A stretch of 22,684 bases of DNA from a virus, in IMG/VR virus record IMGVR_UViG_3300006112_000056, positions 1-22,684 of that record. One strand, 5' to 3'. A model generated the notes under the pieces. The model was not told the origin of the DNA and made no database searches. It saw nothing but the letters and a program-made list of their open reading frames with translations. Positions 7,165 to 15,788 of the stretch are shown one piece after another (positions within the stretch are counted from its first letter, which is position 1; every line of letters begins with the position of its first letter). The translations under genes and the position numbers were made by a program.

Positions 7165-9039
7165 TTAAAAAAACATCATAAGCATATTAGAGGTTTGCAC
7201 GACCGGTTGACTATAATAAGTGAGAATAATCGCACCTTGAGCGCCGAATCCTCCAGTAGTTAAATATGAACGTGATACGCCTGTGCCACCAGCGCCGCCG
7301 CCACCGCCGCCAAATAGACCGCCGTTTCCACCATACCCCCCATAGTTCGGAGAACCGGCTGAACCGACTCCATTAGCGCCGCCGCCCCCTCCTCCGCCGC
7401 CGCCCGGTCCTACAAGTTGACCAACATATGCTCCGGCAGTGATAGTATATATATTTGCATGACCACCATTTCCACCCAAGCCGCCACCACCGGGGGCTAA
7501 ATATGTTCCTAAACTATTGCCGCGCCCGCCGCCGCCACCCGGTCCATAAAGATTAATTGTTCCGTTTTGTCCATCACCATTTGCGACGTTTCCACCACTG
7601 GAGGGATTGCCTTGTCCCCATCCTCCTGCGTATGGGACAGCATTACTGGTACCCTGCCCATATTGTGCAAAAAAAGCGACGATTAGCTGGCCACCCCCGC
7701 CGCCGCCGCCGCCAGAATTGGTTCCGGTGTTGGAGTTTGCTCCTACACCAAAACCACCATTACCTGATGGTCCGCCTGCACCACCACCGCCAGAACCGCC
7801 ACTAAAACCTGAAGTCGTACTAGTGTAACTATTTCCACCATAGGTGAGAACATTCCCAACAGCCCCCGTAGTATTACCACCGACATTTCCAGTAGCACTT
7901 CTTGCTAAAGCACCGTTAGTAGGGTTACTAGGGGGACCAGAACTTAATGTGTTAAAATATACATTAGATGTTGAACCACCAGATGGTATATAATAATATG
8001 CATACGTAGAATTTGCACTTAAATACACGTTACTTGATAATGAAAATCCACCACCGCCGCCGCCGATAGAGCCTGCTGAGTTTGGATTTACAATTCCATT
8101 GCCTCCTGCACCAATTACAGCGACGCTTATAGGAGAAGTGACAACTAATCCGGCTGGATAATACCAAATGTTGTTTCCTGTGGTAGTAAGAAGGACAGTG
8201 CTAGTCGTAGCCGCAGTATATTGAATAATTATAGCGCCTTGCGCACCATTCCCCGGCGATATACCTTGACTATTTCCCACACCACCGCCGCCGCCATAAA
8301 GGCCGCCAAAGCCTCCGGAGTCATCGCTGCCACCGCCGCCTCCACCACCACCAGCATATGATCCAGAACTAAGCAAAATATCTCTACCAGATACGCCCAC
8401 ACCACCGCCCCCGCTGCCGGTATTGCCATCCCCACTGCCACCACCCCCTCCGCCGTTGGCCCCTGCTGCGCCTCCAGCCACCGGACTATTTGTGGAATTA
8501 TATGTACCGGCTCCGCCAGTTCCTCCACCACCACCACCACCACCTGAGGATGAGGCGGCGCCGCCACCGTTAAACCCATTACCAAGCGAAGAAGCTGCTG
8601 AGCCGCCACCGCCGTAATAAGATGTAGCGCCATTTCCTCCAGAATATGTTATGTTGCCTATACCGGATGATGCTTGTCCTCCAATGCCAGTCGATCCGCC
8701 CAATCCTCCTTTGGCAAGAGCACCCTGAGAAGTTGAAGTTGGTGCTGCATTTGTTGCTATATTAAGCCAAGTATCACCACCATTCCCGCCATAACTGTTG
8801 GTTCCACCACTACCTGCTGCTCCCACCGATATGTATACGGTGGTCGGGTATGAAATGGTCAGAGAGGAGGTTTGTGACCACGCGCCGCCTCCGCCTGCCA
8901 CAAAAAGGTTTGCATTCGCATCACTTCCTCCGCCACCACCACCAATACAAGTAACGGTAAATGGATAATTATACAGAAAATCAACTGGGATTGTCCAAGT
9001 AGTTCCAGAAGTAATTAAAACCGTTTTTATAGTAGTCAT
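7165..9039 (-). CDS. Large glycine-rich adhesin-like protein, 624 aa, internally duplicated
   Basis: The protein consists of two related halves. Half one starts with MTTIKTVLITSGTTWTIPVD and a CIGGGGGG stretch and ends with GAQGAIIIQYTA (266-276). Half two starts with TSTVLLTTTGNNIWYYPAG (279-297) and VIGAGGNG, and ends with GAQGAIILTYYSQ (599-611). Between them are many glycine runs up to nine residues long. Each half repeats the pattern of the 257-residue neighbour: a beta cap with W..P, a glycine region and a GA(Q)GAIII.Y closing strand. The gene begins 1 nt after the stop of the fibre gene, so it is probably expressed with it. A host-range adhesin at the tip of the long fibre is likely but not proven. 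Confidence 0.78.
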   Translation of the reverse strand: MTTIKTVLITSGTTWTIPVDFLYNYPFTVTCIGGGGGGSDANANLFVAGGGGAWSQTSSLTISYPTTVYISVGAAGSGGTNSYGGNGGDTWLNIATNAAPTSTSQGALAKGGLGGSTGIGGQASSGIGNITYSGGNGATSYYGGGGSAASSLGNGFNGGGAASSSGGGGGGGGTGGAGTYNSTNSPVAGGAAGANGGGGGGSGDGNTGSGGGGVGVSGRDILLSSGSYAGGGGGGGGSDDSGGFGGLYGGGGGVGNSQGISPGNGAQGAIIIQYTAATTSTVLLTTTGNNIWYYPAGLVVTSPISVAVIGAGGNGIVNPNSAGSIGGGGGGFSLSSNVYLSANSTYAYYYIPSGGSTSNVYFNTLSSGPPSNPTNGALARSATGNVGGNTTGAVGNVLTYGGNSYTSTTSGFSGGSGGGGAGGPSGNGGFGVGANSNTGTNSGGGGGGGGQLIVAFFAQYGQGTSNAVPYAGGWGQGNPSSGGNVANGDGQNGTINLYGPGGGGGRGNSLGTYLAPGGGGLGGNGGHANIYTITAGAYVGQLVGPGGGGGGGGGANGVGSAGSPNYGGYGGNGGLFGGGGGGAGGTGVSRSYLTTGGFGAQGAIILTYYSQPVVQTSNMLMMFF

Positions 9040-9040
9040 T

Positions 9041-12000
9041 TTATTGTTCCGCTACTGCAATGACATCCCAACAAGCTGCCGAAATACTTACAAAACCACT
9101 TGTAGCTTGAGAAATACTAACCGTCCACGATGTGCCACTTCCGGCAGTTATTGTAGTGCCTGATGTTATGCCTGATCCGCTAAGAACCATACCGATGGCG
9201 ATGGTTCCCGAATAAACAGTATTTACCGTTAATGCAGTGCCAGAAATGCTTCCAAAAAAATACGCACCAGTTGCATTATAAATACACGCCATATACAAAA
9301 CTTTTCCTGATACGGTGCTACTAGGGAATGATATTCCAATAGGACGGTATATACTTGCCCATGTCAGTGCTTGAGAAGTTAAGTTATCCGTGAAACGTAA
9401 CATCAATTTCTGGCCATCTACTGGATTTCCGGATGGAGCGGCGATGGTTGCTGATGTAGCCAGTGCTGTTATATTGTATTGATTTGTGGTTCCTGCCGTA
9501 GGCGTAATCGTAGTGCCGGTGGTTGTGTTGGCAGTAGAAGTAACAAATAATCTACTCACCGATAATGAATCTACTCCTACTGCAAAATTGTTAGTAGTAG
9601 TTACATTCGTTCCGTTAACTGGATTAGAGAAATATGTTCCATATAAATTAGTGAATGTTACAGGATTTGATGCGTTTAATTGAGATTGACCAAAGTAATT
9701 AATATTTACATTAGAAGATGCTGTTCCGCTTGAGGTTGTATCAGTATAAGTGGCATTGTTTTGTGTTATTCCCACGCCGTTCGCATTGGTGCCATACCAA
9801 CTTGCTGCTGAAACATTATTTGGAATTATACGTATTGCGCCATTACCGTTAATAGTTGTATTGGCAGCAGCATTTCCTATGAATACTGATGAAGTAATTC
9901 TTGAATTTCCTGTGACATCCAAGGTATATGCTGGGCTAGTCTGGTTAATACCTACATAACCATTTGAAGCAATACGCATACGTTCATTGCTTGCTAACTG
10001 TCCTCCCGTAAAGAATATAACATTAGCGTTTCCTGCCGTGCCGATGCCTAAATTTGTATTACCTGTGTATACATAACCATCTGATGGTCCAGTAACGGTC
10101 CATGATCCATTGCTCCAAGTATTACTTAGAATACCAATATCAATGAAATTATTACTTGAAGGTCCAGTAGTATCATAAATTGCAAAGTCGGCAGATGTGT
10201 TCTGACTTACGTTTGAATTCCAAATATATACCTGCACATAATTTGCAAGGTTACCTTGAAACGCGCCTATTGCATTGTTTGGACTATCATAATATAAACT
10301 TGTCGTTGCGTTTGGATTAGTGATCACGACTCCATTTGCAGACACATTGCTTGCTGATATCAGATTTCCTGTTGAAATATTTCCAGTAACAGTTAGGTTT
10401 GAAAGTGTTCCAACAGAGGTAATGTTTGGCTGCGCTGCATTTGTTACTGTATTTGCGGTGGATGCTGTGCCGATTAGGTTACCAGTAATAGTGCCACTTG
10501 GAACTATTATATTTCCAGCATTGATGTTTCCGGATGTAATTAAGTATGTTAATGTTCCAACAGAGGTAATGTTTGGCTGCGCCGCATTTGTTACTGTATT
10601 TGCCGTAGATACGCCTGATCCACCTACCAATTGCTGTGCATATACTGCATAATTTGCATTTGCTACCGTTCCAATTACATTTGGTCCTGATAATGAACTT
10701 AGATTTGCGCCGTTGCCAGTAATGTTACCCGTTACCGTAAGAGTGGATAACGTTCCAACGGAAGTAATATTTGGTTGAGCATTTGTTGTTAGTGTTCCAG
10801 TCAACAAACTACCAATAACACTACCACTTGGTGCAGATATATTTCCGGAATTGATGTTGCCGGAAACAATCAATGAAGATAGTGTTCCTGTTTGTGTAAT
10901 ATTTGCCTGAGTTGCACTTGAAATATTTCCGGTTAGATTTCCGGCTGGAAGATTTGTTAATGCCGTTCCGCTACCAAATACGCTAGTAAATACACCATTA
11001 CCCCCACTGATATTACCGGTGACACTAAGTGCATTTGTTGTCTTATTGAAGGTTAATCCCGGCTGTGCTGCAAAGTTTCCACTATCATTGAACAGAACCT
11101 GAGTATTTGACCCCGGTGCAATAGTCAATGCGGTAGTGCTTAACCAATTTACTCCACCTGATCCGTTAGAAACAAGCACTTGGTTTACAGTTCCACCAGT
11201 AATGACAATGTTACTAGTTGGACCCAAATTAGCAACGCCTGCCATATTCAGACTAGTCAAATTGCCAAGGGATGTGATATTTGGCTGTGCAGAAGTAACA
11301 ATATTACCTGCCAATGTAGTTGCCGTAAAGTTACCATTTAATATTGCGCCAGTTCCTATCACTGATAGGACATTTGCATTTCCAGAAACACTGATATTGA
11401 CATTTCCATTTAATGGAATATTAACATTAGAACTTCCGTTGATGATAGTAGAACCAGCAGCAACTGTAATACCTGTTAATTGACTACCATTACCAATAAT
11501 ATATGTAGCATTAACATTTCCTGTAGTGGTTAAATTTCCAGCAGCAATATTTCCTGAGACGGCTAAATTAGAAAGAGTTCCTACAGATGTGATATTTGGT
11601 TGTGCTGCATTTGTTACTGTTCCGGCATTTGATGCTGATCCGCTCAGTGCGCCAACAAATGTAGTTGCAGTAATTGCGCCATTTGCTAAGTTTGCACTAA
11701 ATGATGGATTTGATGTGTGTGCATAATTTCCGGTAGTATTTCCGCTCACAAAAGTAGGGTAATAGATTCCGGTTGATTGAGTCGTTACCGTAGTATTTAC
11801 TGCATTGGATGCCGTGGTTGCTGTCCCACTCAATCCTCCTACAAATGTTGCGGCAGTAATTGAGTTGTTTGATAAATTTGCGGAAATCCCCGAAGTGGTT
11901 ACTGCACTATAGTAACCATTACCTATTGTGGTAACAAATGCTGGATACACGTTGGTTGCGGATGAAGAATTGGTAAGTAAGGTATTGGCAGCATTCGCAT

Positions 12001-13282
12001 TTGAAACTGGACCAGTAATGTTTGCGGCGGTGAGTGAACTTAGACCAGAACCATTACCAAAGAAGTTTCCGTTGACATTTGCTGCCGAGATGTTACCTGT
12101 GACAGCGAGTGAAGTTAGTGTTCCAACAGATGTAATGTTCGGCTGAGCATTTGTTGTTACGGTTCCTGCGGTTGTTGCAGAGGTTGCCGAACCCGCATTT
12201 GTTGCATATGTTGCGTTTGCGACGTTTCCCGTTACGTTTGCTGCATTAATTGATGAAATGGCCGCACCGTTCCCGAACAGATTAGCGGTAACATTTGCCG
12301 CTGACACGTTTCCAGTAACATTGAGAGAACCCAAAGTTCCAATAGATGTGATGTTTGGCTGTGCTGATGTTGTTAACGTTCCTGCTACACTTGTAAATGC
12401 AGCATTATTTGCACCAATATTACCTACGTTTGCATTTCCTGTAGCGTTTAGTGTTCCTGCTACATTAATTCCAGTCGCAGTTATTACCACCACATTAGAT
12501 GTGCCGCCAACTGAAGCACTTATGTTTCCATTTGTTGATGTGACATTAACATTTGATGTGCCGTTTGCGATGTATGGGCTTGCGACGGCAATTACTCCAG
12601 TTAATTGACTACCATTACCAATAAAATATTGTGCTTTAATGTTTGCCGTGTTAGCGCAGATATTTCCAGTAGAATTTATTACATTAGCATTTACTATGTT
12701 TGCAGCAATAGTTCCAGAATTTGCATAAATGTTTCCGGAAGTAATCGTATTTGATACCGACACATTAGTTGTAAATGCGCCTGTTGATGCTCCTATATTA
12801 CCTACGTTTGCATTTCCAGTAACTAACAACACTCCTGATGTTGTTAAATTGCCGCCAGTGATATTTCCCGAAACACCTAAAATGTTGCCATTAATTCTGT
12901 TCCCAGTGATATTTCCTGAATTGGCTGTTAGATTACCAATGGCATTAATATCGGTAACTGTGTTTATTATTGATGGCAAATCAACAAAAAGAACTTGGGA
13001 TGAATCATTTATTGACGTAAATTGTGAGCCATTAGAGCCGCGACCGATGCTTAATGTGGTTGTTTGAACTTGAACTTGAGCAAGGTTCGCAGTAATAAGC
13101 ACATTTCCAGTAGGTGAATTGATTGAAATTCCTGGACCCGCTGCGATACTAAGAACTGCCTCGGACTTAAGACTATTGAATAACTGACTAAAGTTATTCT
13201 GAGTTTTTTGAAATGCAGTTCTGATTGCATCTGCGCTTGGATCGTCCGGGAAAGTTCCGAAATCTATATTCTGCTGGCTAAT
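9041..13282 (-). CDS. Long repetitive tail fibre protein, 1413 aa, apparent ATT start
   Basis: The coding frame is open from an ATT at 13282 and starts (I/M)SQQNIDFGTFPDDPSADAI, the usual N-terminus of a T4-like aquatic phage fibre, followed by RTAFQKTQNNFSQLF. Its only upstream SD is GGAG 7 nt before ATT; the first standard start (GTG 13102) would discard 60 recognisable residues. The shaft has eight copies of QPNITS.GTL..L.V.GN, interspersed with FGNGS.L and GNGSQLTG. The C-terminal region has YDSPNNAIGAF, a RMRIASNGYVGINQTSP motif followed by AYTLDVTGN, as in fibre knobs, and ends WDVIAVAEQ. A beta module (9074-9254) splits the last motif. It is probably trimeric. A late box at 13311-13318 precedes it. 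Confidence 0.86.
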   Translation of the reverse strand: MSQQNIDFGTFPDDPSADAIRTAFQKTQNNFSQLFNSLKSEAVLSIAAGPGISINSPTGNVLITANLAQVQVQTTTLSIGRGSNGSQFTSINDSSQVLFVDLPSIINTVTDINAIGNLTANSGNITGNRINGNILGVSGNITGGNLTTSGVLLVTGNANVGNIGASTGAFTTNVSVSNTITSGNIYANSGTIAANIVNANVINSTGNICANTANIKAQYFIGNGSQLTGVIAVASPYIANGTSNVNVTSTNGNISASVGGTSNVVVITATGINVAGTLNATGNANVGNIGANNAAFTSVAGTLTTSAQPNITSIGTLGSLNVTGNVSAANVTANLFGNGAAISSINAANVTGNVANATYATNAGSATSATTAGTVTTNAQPNITSVGTLTSLAVTGNISAANVNGNFFGNGSGLSSLTAANITGPVSNANAANTLLTNSSSATNVYPAFVTTIGNGYYSAVTTSGISANLSNNSITAATFVGGLSGTATTASNAVNTTVTTQSTGIYYPTFVSGNTTGNYAHTSNPSFSANLANGAITATTFVGALSGSASNAGTVTNAAQPNITSVGTLSNLAVSGNIAAGNLTTTGNVNATYIIGNGSQLTGITVAAGSTIINGSSNVNIPLNGNVNISVSGNANVLSVIGTGAILNGNFTATTLAGNIVTSAQPNITSLGNLTSLNMAGVANLGPTSNIVITGGTVNQVLVSNGSGGVNWLSTTALTIAPGSNTQVLFNDSGNFAAQPGLTFNKTTNALSVTGNISGGNGVFTSVFGSGTALTNLPAGNLTGNISSATQANITQTGTLSSLIVSGNINSGNISAPSGSVIGSLLTGTLTTNAQPNITSVGTLSTLTVTGNITGNGANLSSLSGPNVIGTVANANYAVYAQQLVGGSGVSTANTVTNAAQPNITSVGTLTYLITSGNINAGNIIVPSGTITGNLIGTASTANTVTNAAQPNITSVGTLSNLTVTGNISTGNLISASNVSANGVVITNPNATTSLYYDSPNNAIGAFQGNLANYVQVYIWNSNVSQNTSADFAIYDTTGPSSNNFIDIGILSNTWSNGSWTVTGPSDGYVYTGNTNLGIGTAGNANVIFFTGGQLASNERMRIASNGYVGINQTSPAYTLDVTGNSRITSSVFIGNAAANTTINGNGAIRIIPNNVSAASWYGTNANGVGITQNNATYTDTTSSGTASSNVNINYFGQSQLNASNPVTFTNLYGTYFSNPVNGTNVTTTNNFAVGVDSLSVSRLFVTSTANTTTGTTITPTAGTTNQYNITALATSATIAAPSGNPVDGQKLMLRFTDNLTSQALTWASIYRPIGISFPSSTVSGKVLYMACIYNATGAYFFGSISGTALTVNTVYSGTIAIGMVLSGSGITSGTTITAGSGTSWTVSISQATSGFVSISAACWDVIAVAEQ
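9074..9254 (-). repeat. Inserted SISGTALTV-type module at fibre tip
   Basis: About 60 residues reading GSISGTALTVNTVYSG, then TIAIGMVLSGSGITSGTTIT, then WTVSISQATSGFVSI. This GSI.G..LTV..V.SG.I..G..lSG.GI..GT.It pattern is a common module of phage structural proteins as I recall it. It lies between VLYMACIYNATGAYF and CWDVIAVAEQ, which look like two halves of one conserved fibre-tip motif. Confidence 0.6.
10407..10700 (-). repeat. Two 147-bp tandem repeat units in the fibre shaft
   Basis: A near-identical stretch (starting gttccaacagaggtaatg on the plus strand) occurs at 10407 and 10554, exactly 147 bp (49 codons) apart; the first about 48 bases differ at only a few sites. The encoded unit starts with TNAAQPNITSVGTL. 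Six further diverged copies lie at about 10755, 10880, 11265, 11576, 12118 and 12333. Confidence 0.8.
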
Positions 13283-13310
13283 GGGATATCTCCTGAGTAT
13301 ACTGTATGAG

Positions 13311-13318
13311 TATTTATC
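13311..13318 (-). promoter_or_regulatory. T4-type late promoter box
   Basis: GATAAATA on the minus strand, ending 28 nt before the proposed ATT start of the fibre gene and 18 nt after the hairpin at 13336-13363. It would drive the fibre gene and the two glycine-rich genes. Confidence 0.7.
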
Positions 13319-13335
13319 TTTGGAGACAGAAACAG

Positions 13336-13363
13336 AAATAGCCGGAACTAAGTCCGACTATTT
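13336..13363 (-). terminator. Probable terminator hairpin after the 798-aa gene
   Basis: An 11-bp stem (13336-13346 with 13353-13363, one G-T wobble in the minus-strand RNA) encloses a 6-nt loop. On the minus strand it follows the 798-residue gene by 25 nt and is followed by CTGTTTCTGTC, a moderately T-rich tail. It separates two late transcription units. Confidence 0.65.
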
Positions 13364-13388
13364 CATTGATTAAGGTATTAGGTGGTAG

Positions 13389-15785
13389 TTACTTTCTAAT
13401 ACCTGCCAATTTCATCCAGTCACTCACTGACTCATTGATGTCTTTAGTGTTGTGTGAATGCATACGGTCATTTTGTCCTGCGATTACCGGAACAGTAGTT
13501 TGACCAGTTGATTTCTGCTTGTTTAGACCACCAGAGATGATTTTAGTCATGAAATCAATATCGGCTTCCCAATCTTCGTCATTGTTTTGACCTGCATTGT
13601 TTGCCCATTCATTGAGACTTTCTTCATCATCATCTTCTTCCTCATCGCACTCACATGGCTCAGAATGACAATCTTCACATTCTTTGTCTTCCTCAACTTC
13701 CTGTGGACCATTTTCTTCATGCTGTGACGCATCATAGTTTGCGGCTGCTGCATTTGCCGAATTGTTGCCCTTTGTAGCATTCTGTGAGTTTGCTGAACCG
13801 TTATCAGAAGGATTCTGTGGCTGAGCATTGCTCTGACCTTGTTGGTTCTGTGGTTCTTCTTCATCTTCAGCCATATTGTATGTCATCTGATCTTCTGATT
13901 CAACTTCATCCAGCTTGTCTTCTTCGCACTGACAGTGTGAAACGGGTTCACCACAGTTTTCACATTCAGCATCTTCATCTTCATAATCGTGATGATCTGA
14001 ATCACCTTGGATGCCGGAAAGTTTCTTCATCAGCCCAAGCATACCTTCATTGTCATCTACAACCTCAATATCGCCCGGTGTATTGGTTTCGCTAGATGGT
14101 GCTTGGATGCTAAAGCCCCTTGGTTCTCCGCCAAGCTCTTCGTGACTTTCGCCACCAAAGATTCCTAATCCAGCCTGCTTGATAAGCGAGATAACTTGAT
14201 CTGCCTCAGAATCAGTTGCATTAATATTTACTGAATCTGGTGAACCCTGTTGACCTTTAGAGATAGAAATAGTCATGCCTTCGTTAAGTGACTTTTTACT
14301 TGACTTTTTACCTTCGTTGATTTGCTTACCTTCATTGATTAAGTTTTCAAGGTTTTTATTCCAAGATTCAAATGCAAAATCATTTTCACCAAGGTGTGCA
14401 CTATAATCAGAATTATCAGTGTAAGTTTTCCCGCCTACTGTAAACTTACCACCCTTTGGTGTTTTTGCAAGTGCGGCAGTGAAGGCATTGCCTTCTTCCA
14501 TGTCGCCATACATTTCATCAAGTGTGCCAGTATATGGATCACGAATAGCCTGATCTGCCATACCATGTGTAGTTGCTGGCATATGAGGAGTCGCCATGCC
14601 GTAGCATTCGTCCATCATACCATAACATTCATCAAGACCTTCTTTATAGCCATCGTGATATGCTCTGCATTCTTCCATGTCGTCATAATTTTTACCGGCA
14701 TAAGAGTGACCCTTAAGCCCATGTGACTTACCCTCAAGACGGGCTGCTCTGATACGGTTACTCATATTTTCCTTTACTGCCTTTTTCTTTTTGTCTGATG
14801 TGGCTTTTTTCATTGACTCTTTCTTATCGCCATCTTTGTCTAAATCAAGGAAGTCTGGCTTAGCTTTTTTAGCTTCTGTCACTTCTTTTACTCTTGCATA
14901 TGCAGGGGCTTTTGATTTAGGGTATTTTTTACCAATTAAATCTTTATAATTTTCTCTGTTAAAAGCATTGTCAACAACTTCGACCTGTGGTTCTTTTCCT
15001 TCAAGAGTAGTTCTACTTCTACCTGCTCCTAATGCTGCTCCCTGCGTATCAACACCTGCTACTGATGGGATATCTGCTTCCTTGACAGATTTTTCCTCAA
15101 GTTTACCTTGCTTAGCCAACTTAGCACGAACCGCGCCTGCAACACGCTCGCCCGCTGCTTTGGAGCCATATTCCTTAGCAGCCTTTTTAGCAATCTTGGC
15201 AAAGTTCTTACCCGGCTTGCCCTCATCACGTTCAGCAAGTTTTTTATCTTGCATTTTCATCTTATGTGCGCGATCACGCTCTTGTGCCGCGATATTTTTC
15301 ATGCCATCTGCTTGTCTGCGCATATTTTTCTTTACGACCGGAACTTCATCATCTTCACTCATCGGTTGCTGACTCTGAGTTGAACTGGTTGGCATAGTTG
15401 ATTTGGTAGCGCCGCCTTGATTCTGTTGATTCTGTTGACCTTGCTGATTCTGTTGTCCGGGTTGAGTAGGAACAACAATCTGTGCTTGCTGTGGGGTCAA
15501 TGAACTCAATGCAGTCTGCAATGCTTTACCAGTTGGTGATTGGTCAGTAATGTTAATAAAACCAGCACCAGTTTGTGTTTGGTCGCCCTGCTTTCCTACA
15601 ACGGGAATTGGCTTCTGACCCGGAGCAAGTGCTTCATCTAATTGCTTGAACATATCTTTCAATGACATTTCTTTAGGATCAGTCTTGACTGCAGGAGCAG
15701 ATTCATTTAGAACCTTTTTCTTTTTCGGAGCAGTTTTTTTAGCAGATGCTTCTAACTGGCTCATCTTGTCTAATAAGTCTTTCAT
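13389..15785 (-). CDS. Low-complexity charged protein with (L/I)NE sites and Cys clusters, 798 aa
   Basis: The N-terminus is basic and helical (MKDLLDKMSQLEASAKKTAP, KKKKVLNE). Residues 95-145 are Gln/Gly/Ser-rich, 150-235 are strongly basic and helical, and 311-323 read DFLDLDKDGDKKE, resembling a partial EF-hand loop. Two short Cys clusters occur in acidic surroundings (C608/611/618/620 and C703/706/711/713). Six (L/I)NE tripeptides (ending at 28, 485, 491, 502, 726 and 785) match the (L/I)xE cleavage preference of T4 prohead protease gp21. The C-terminus is VSDWMKLAGIRK. I infer a head-interior, scaffold or core protein that may be processed during maturation; the family is not known to me. 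ATG at 15785 has AAGGAT as ribosome site and overlaps the region of the previous stop. Confidence 0.75.
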   Translation of the reverse strand: MKDLLDKMSQLEASAKKTAPKKKKVLNESAPAVKTDPKEMSLKDMFKQLDEALAPGQKPIPVVGKQGDQTQTGAGFINITDQSPTGKALQTALSSLTPQQAQIVVPTQPGQQNQQGQQNQQNQGGATKSTMPTSSTQSQQPMSEDDEVPVVKKNMRRQADGMKNIAAQERDRAHKMKMQDKKLAERDEGKPGKNFAKIAKKAAKEYGSKAAGERVAGAVRAKLAKQGKLEEKSVKEADIPSVAGVDTQGAALGAGRSRTTLEGKEPQVEVVDNAFNRENYKDLIGKKYPKSKAPAYARVKEVTEAKKAKPDFLDLDKDGDKKESMKKATSDKKKKAVKENMSNRIRAARLEGKSHGLKGHSYAGKNYDDMEECRAYHDGYKEGLDECYGMMDECYGMATPHMPATTHGMADQAIRDPYTGTLDEMYGDMEEGNAFTAALAKTPKGGKFTVGGKTYTDNSDYSAHLGENDFAFESWNKNLENLINEGKQINEGKKSSKKSLNEGMTISISKGQQGSPDSVNINATDSEADQVISLIKQAGLGIFGGESHEELGGEPRGFSIQAPSSETNTPGDIEVVDDNEGMLGLMKKLSGIQGDSDHHDYEDEDAECENCGEPVSHCQCEEDKLDEVESEDQMTYNMAEDEEEPQNQQGQSNAQPQNPSDNGSANSQNATKGNNSANAAAANYDASQHEENGPQEVEEDKECEDCHSEPCECDEEEDDDEESLNEWANNAGQNNDEDWEADIDFMTKIISGGLNKQKSTGQTTVPVIAGQNDRMHSHNTKDINESVSDWMKLAGIRK

Positions 15786-15788
15786 ATA

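Noticed and set aside
7557-8617. Proline-rich plus-strand frames opposite the glycine-rich genes
   Set aside because: Pro runs are the antisense of GGN glycine codons; no start signals.
9486-13067. Several plus-strand open frames of 65-116 codons opposite the fibre gene
   Set aside because: They mirror the repeated minus-strand coding sequence, show repeated Val/Pro/Phe-rich composition from antisense reading, and lack ribosome sites.
9039-13388. Diversity-generating retroelement acting on the fibre or adhesins
   Set aside because: No reverse transcriptase, template repeat pair or C-type lectin domain is visible in the window; repeats here are ordinary shaft repeats.
13784-15383. Plus-strand and alternate minus-strand frames over the 798-residue gene
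   Set aside because: Composition is explained by low-complexity coding in the main frame; no ribosome sites or recognisable motifs.
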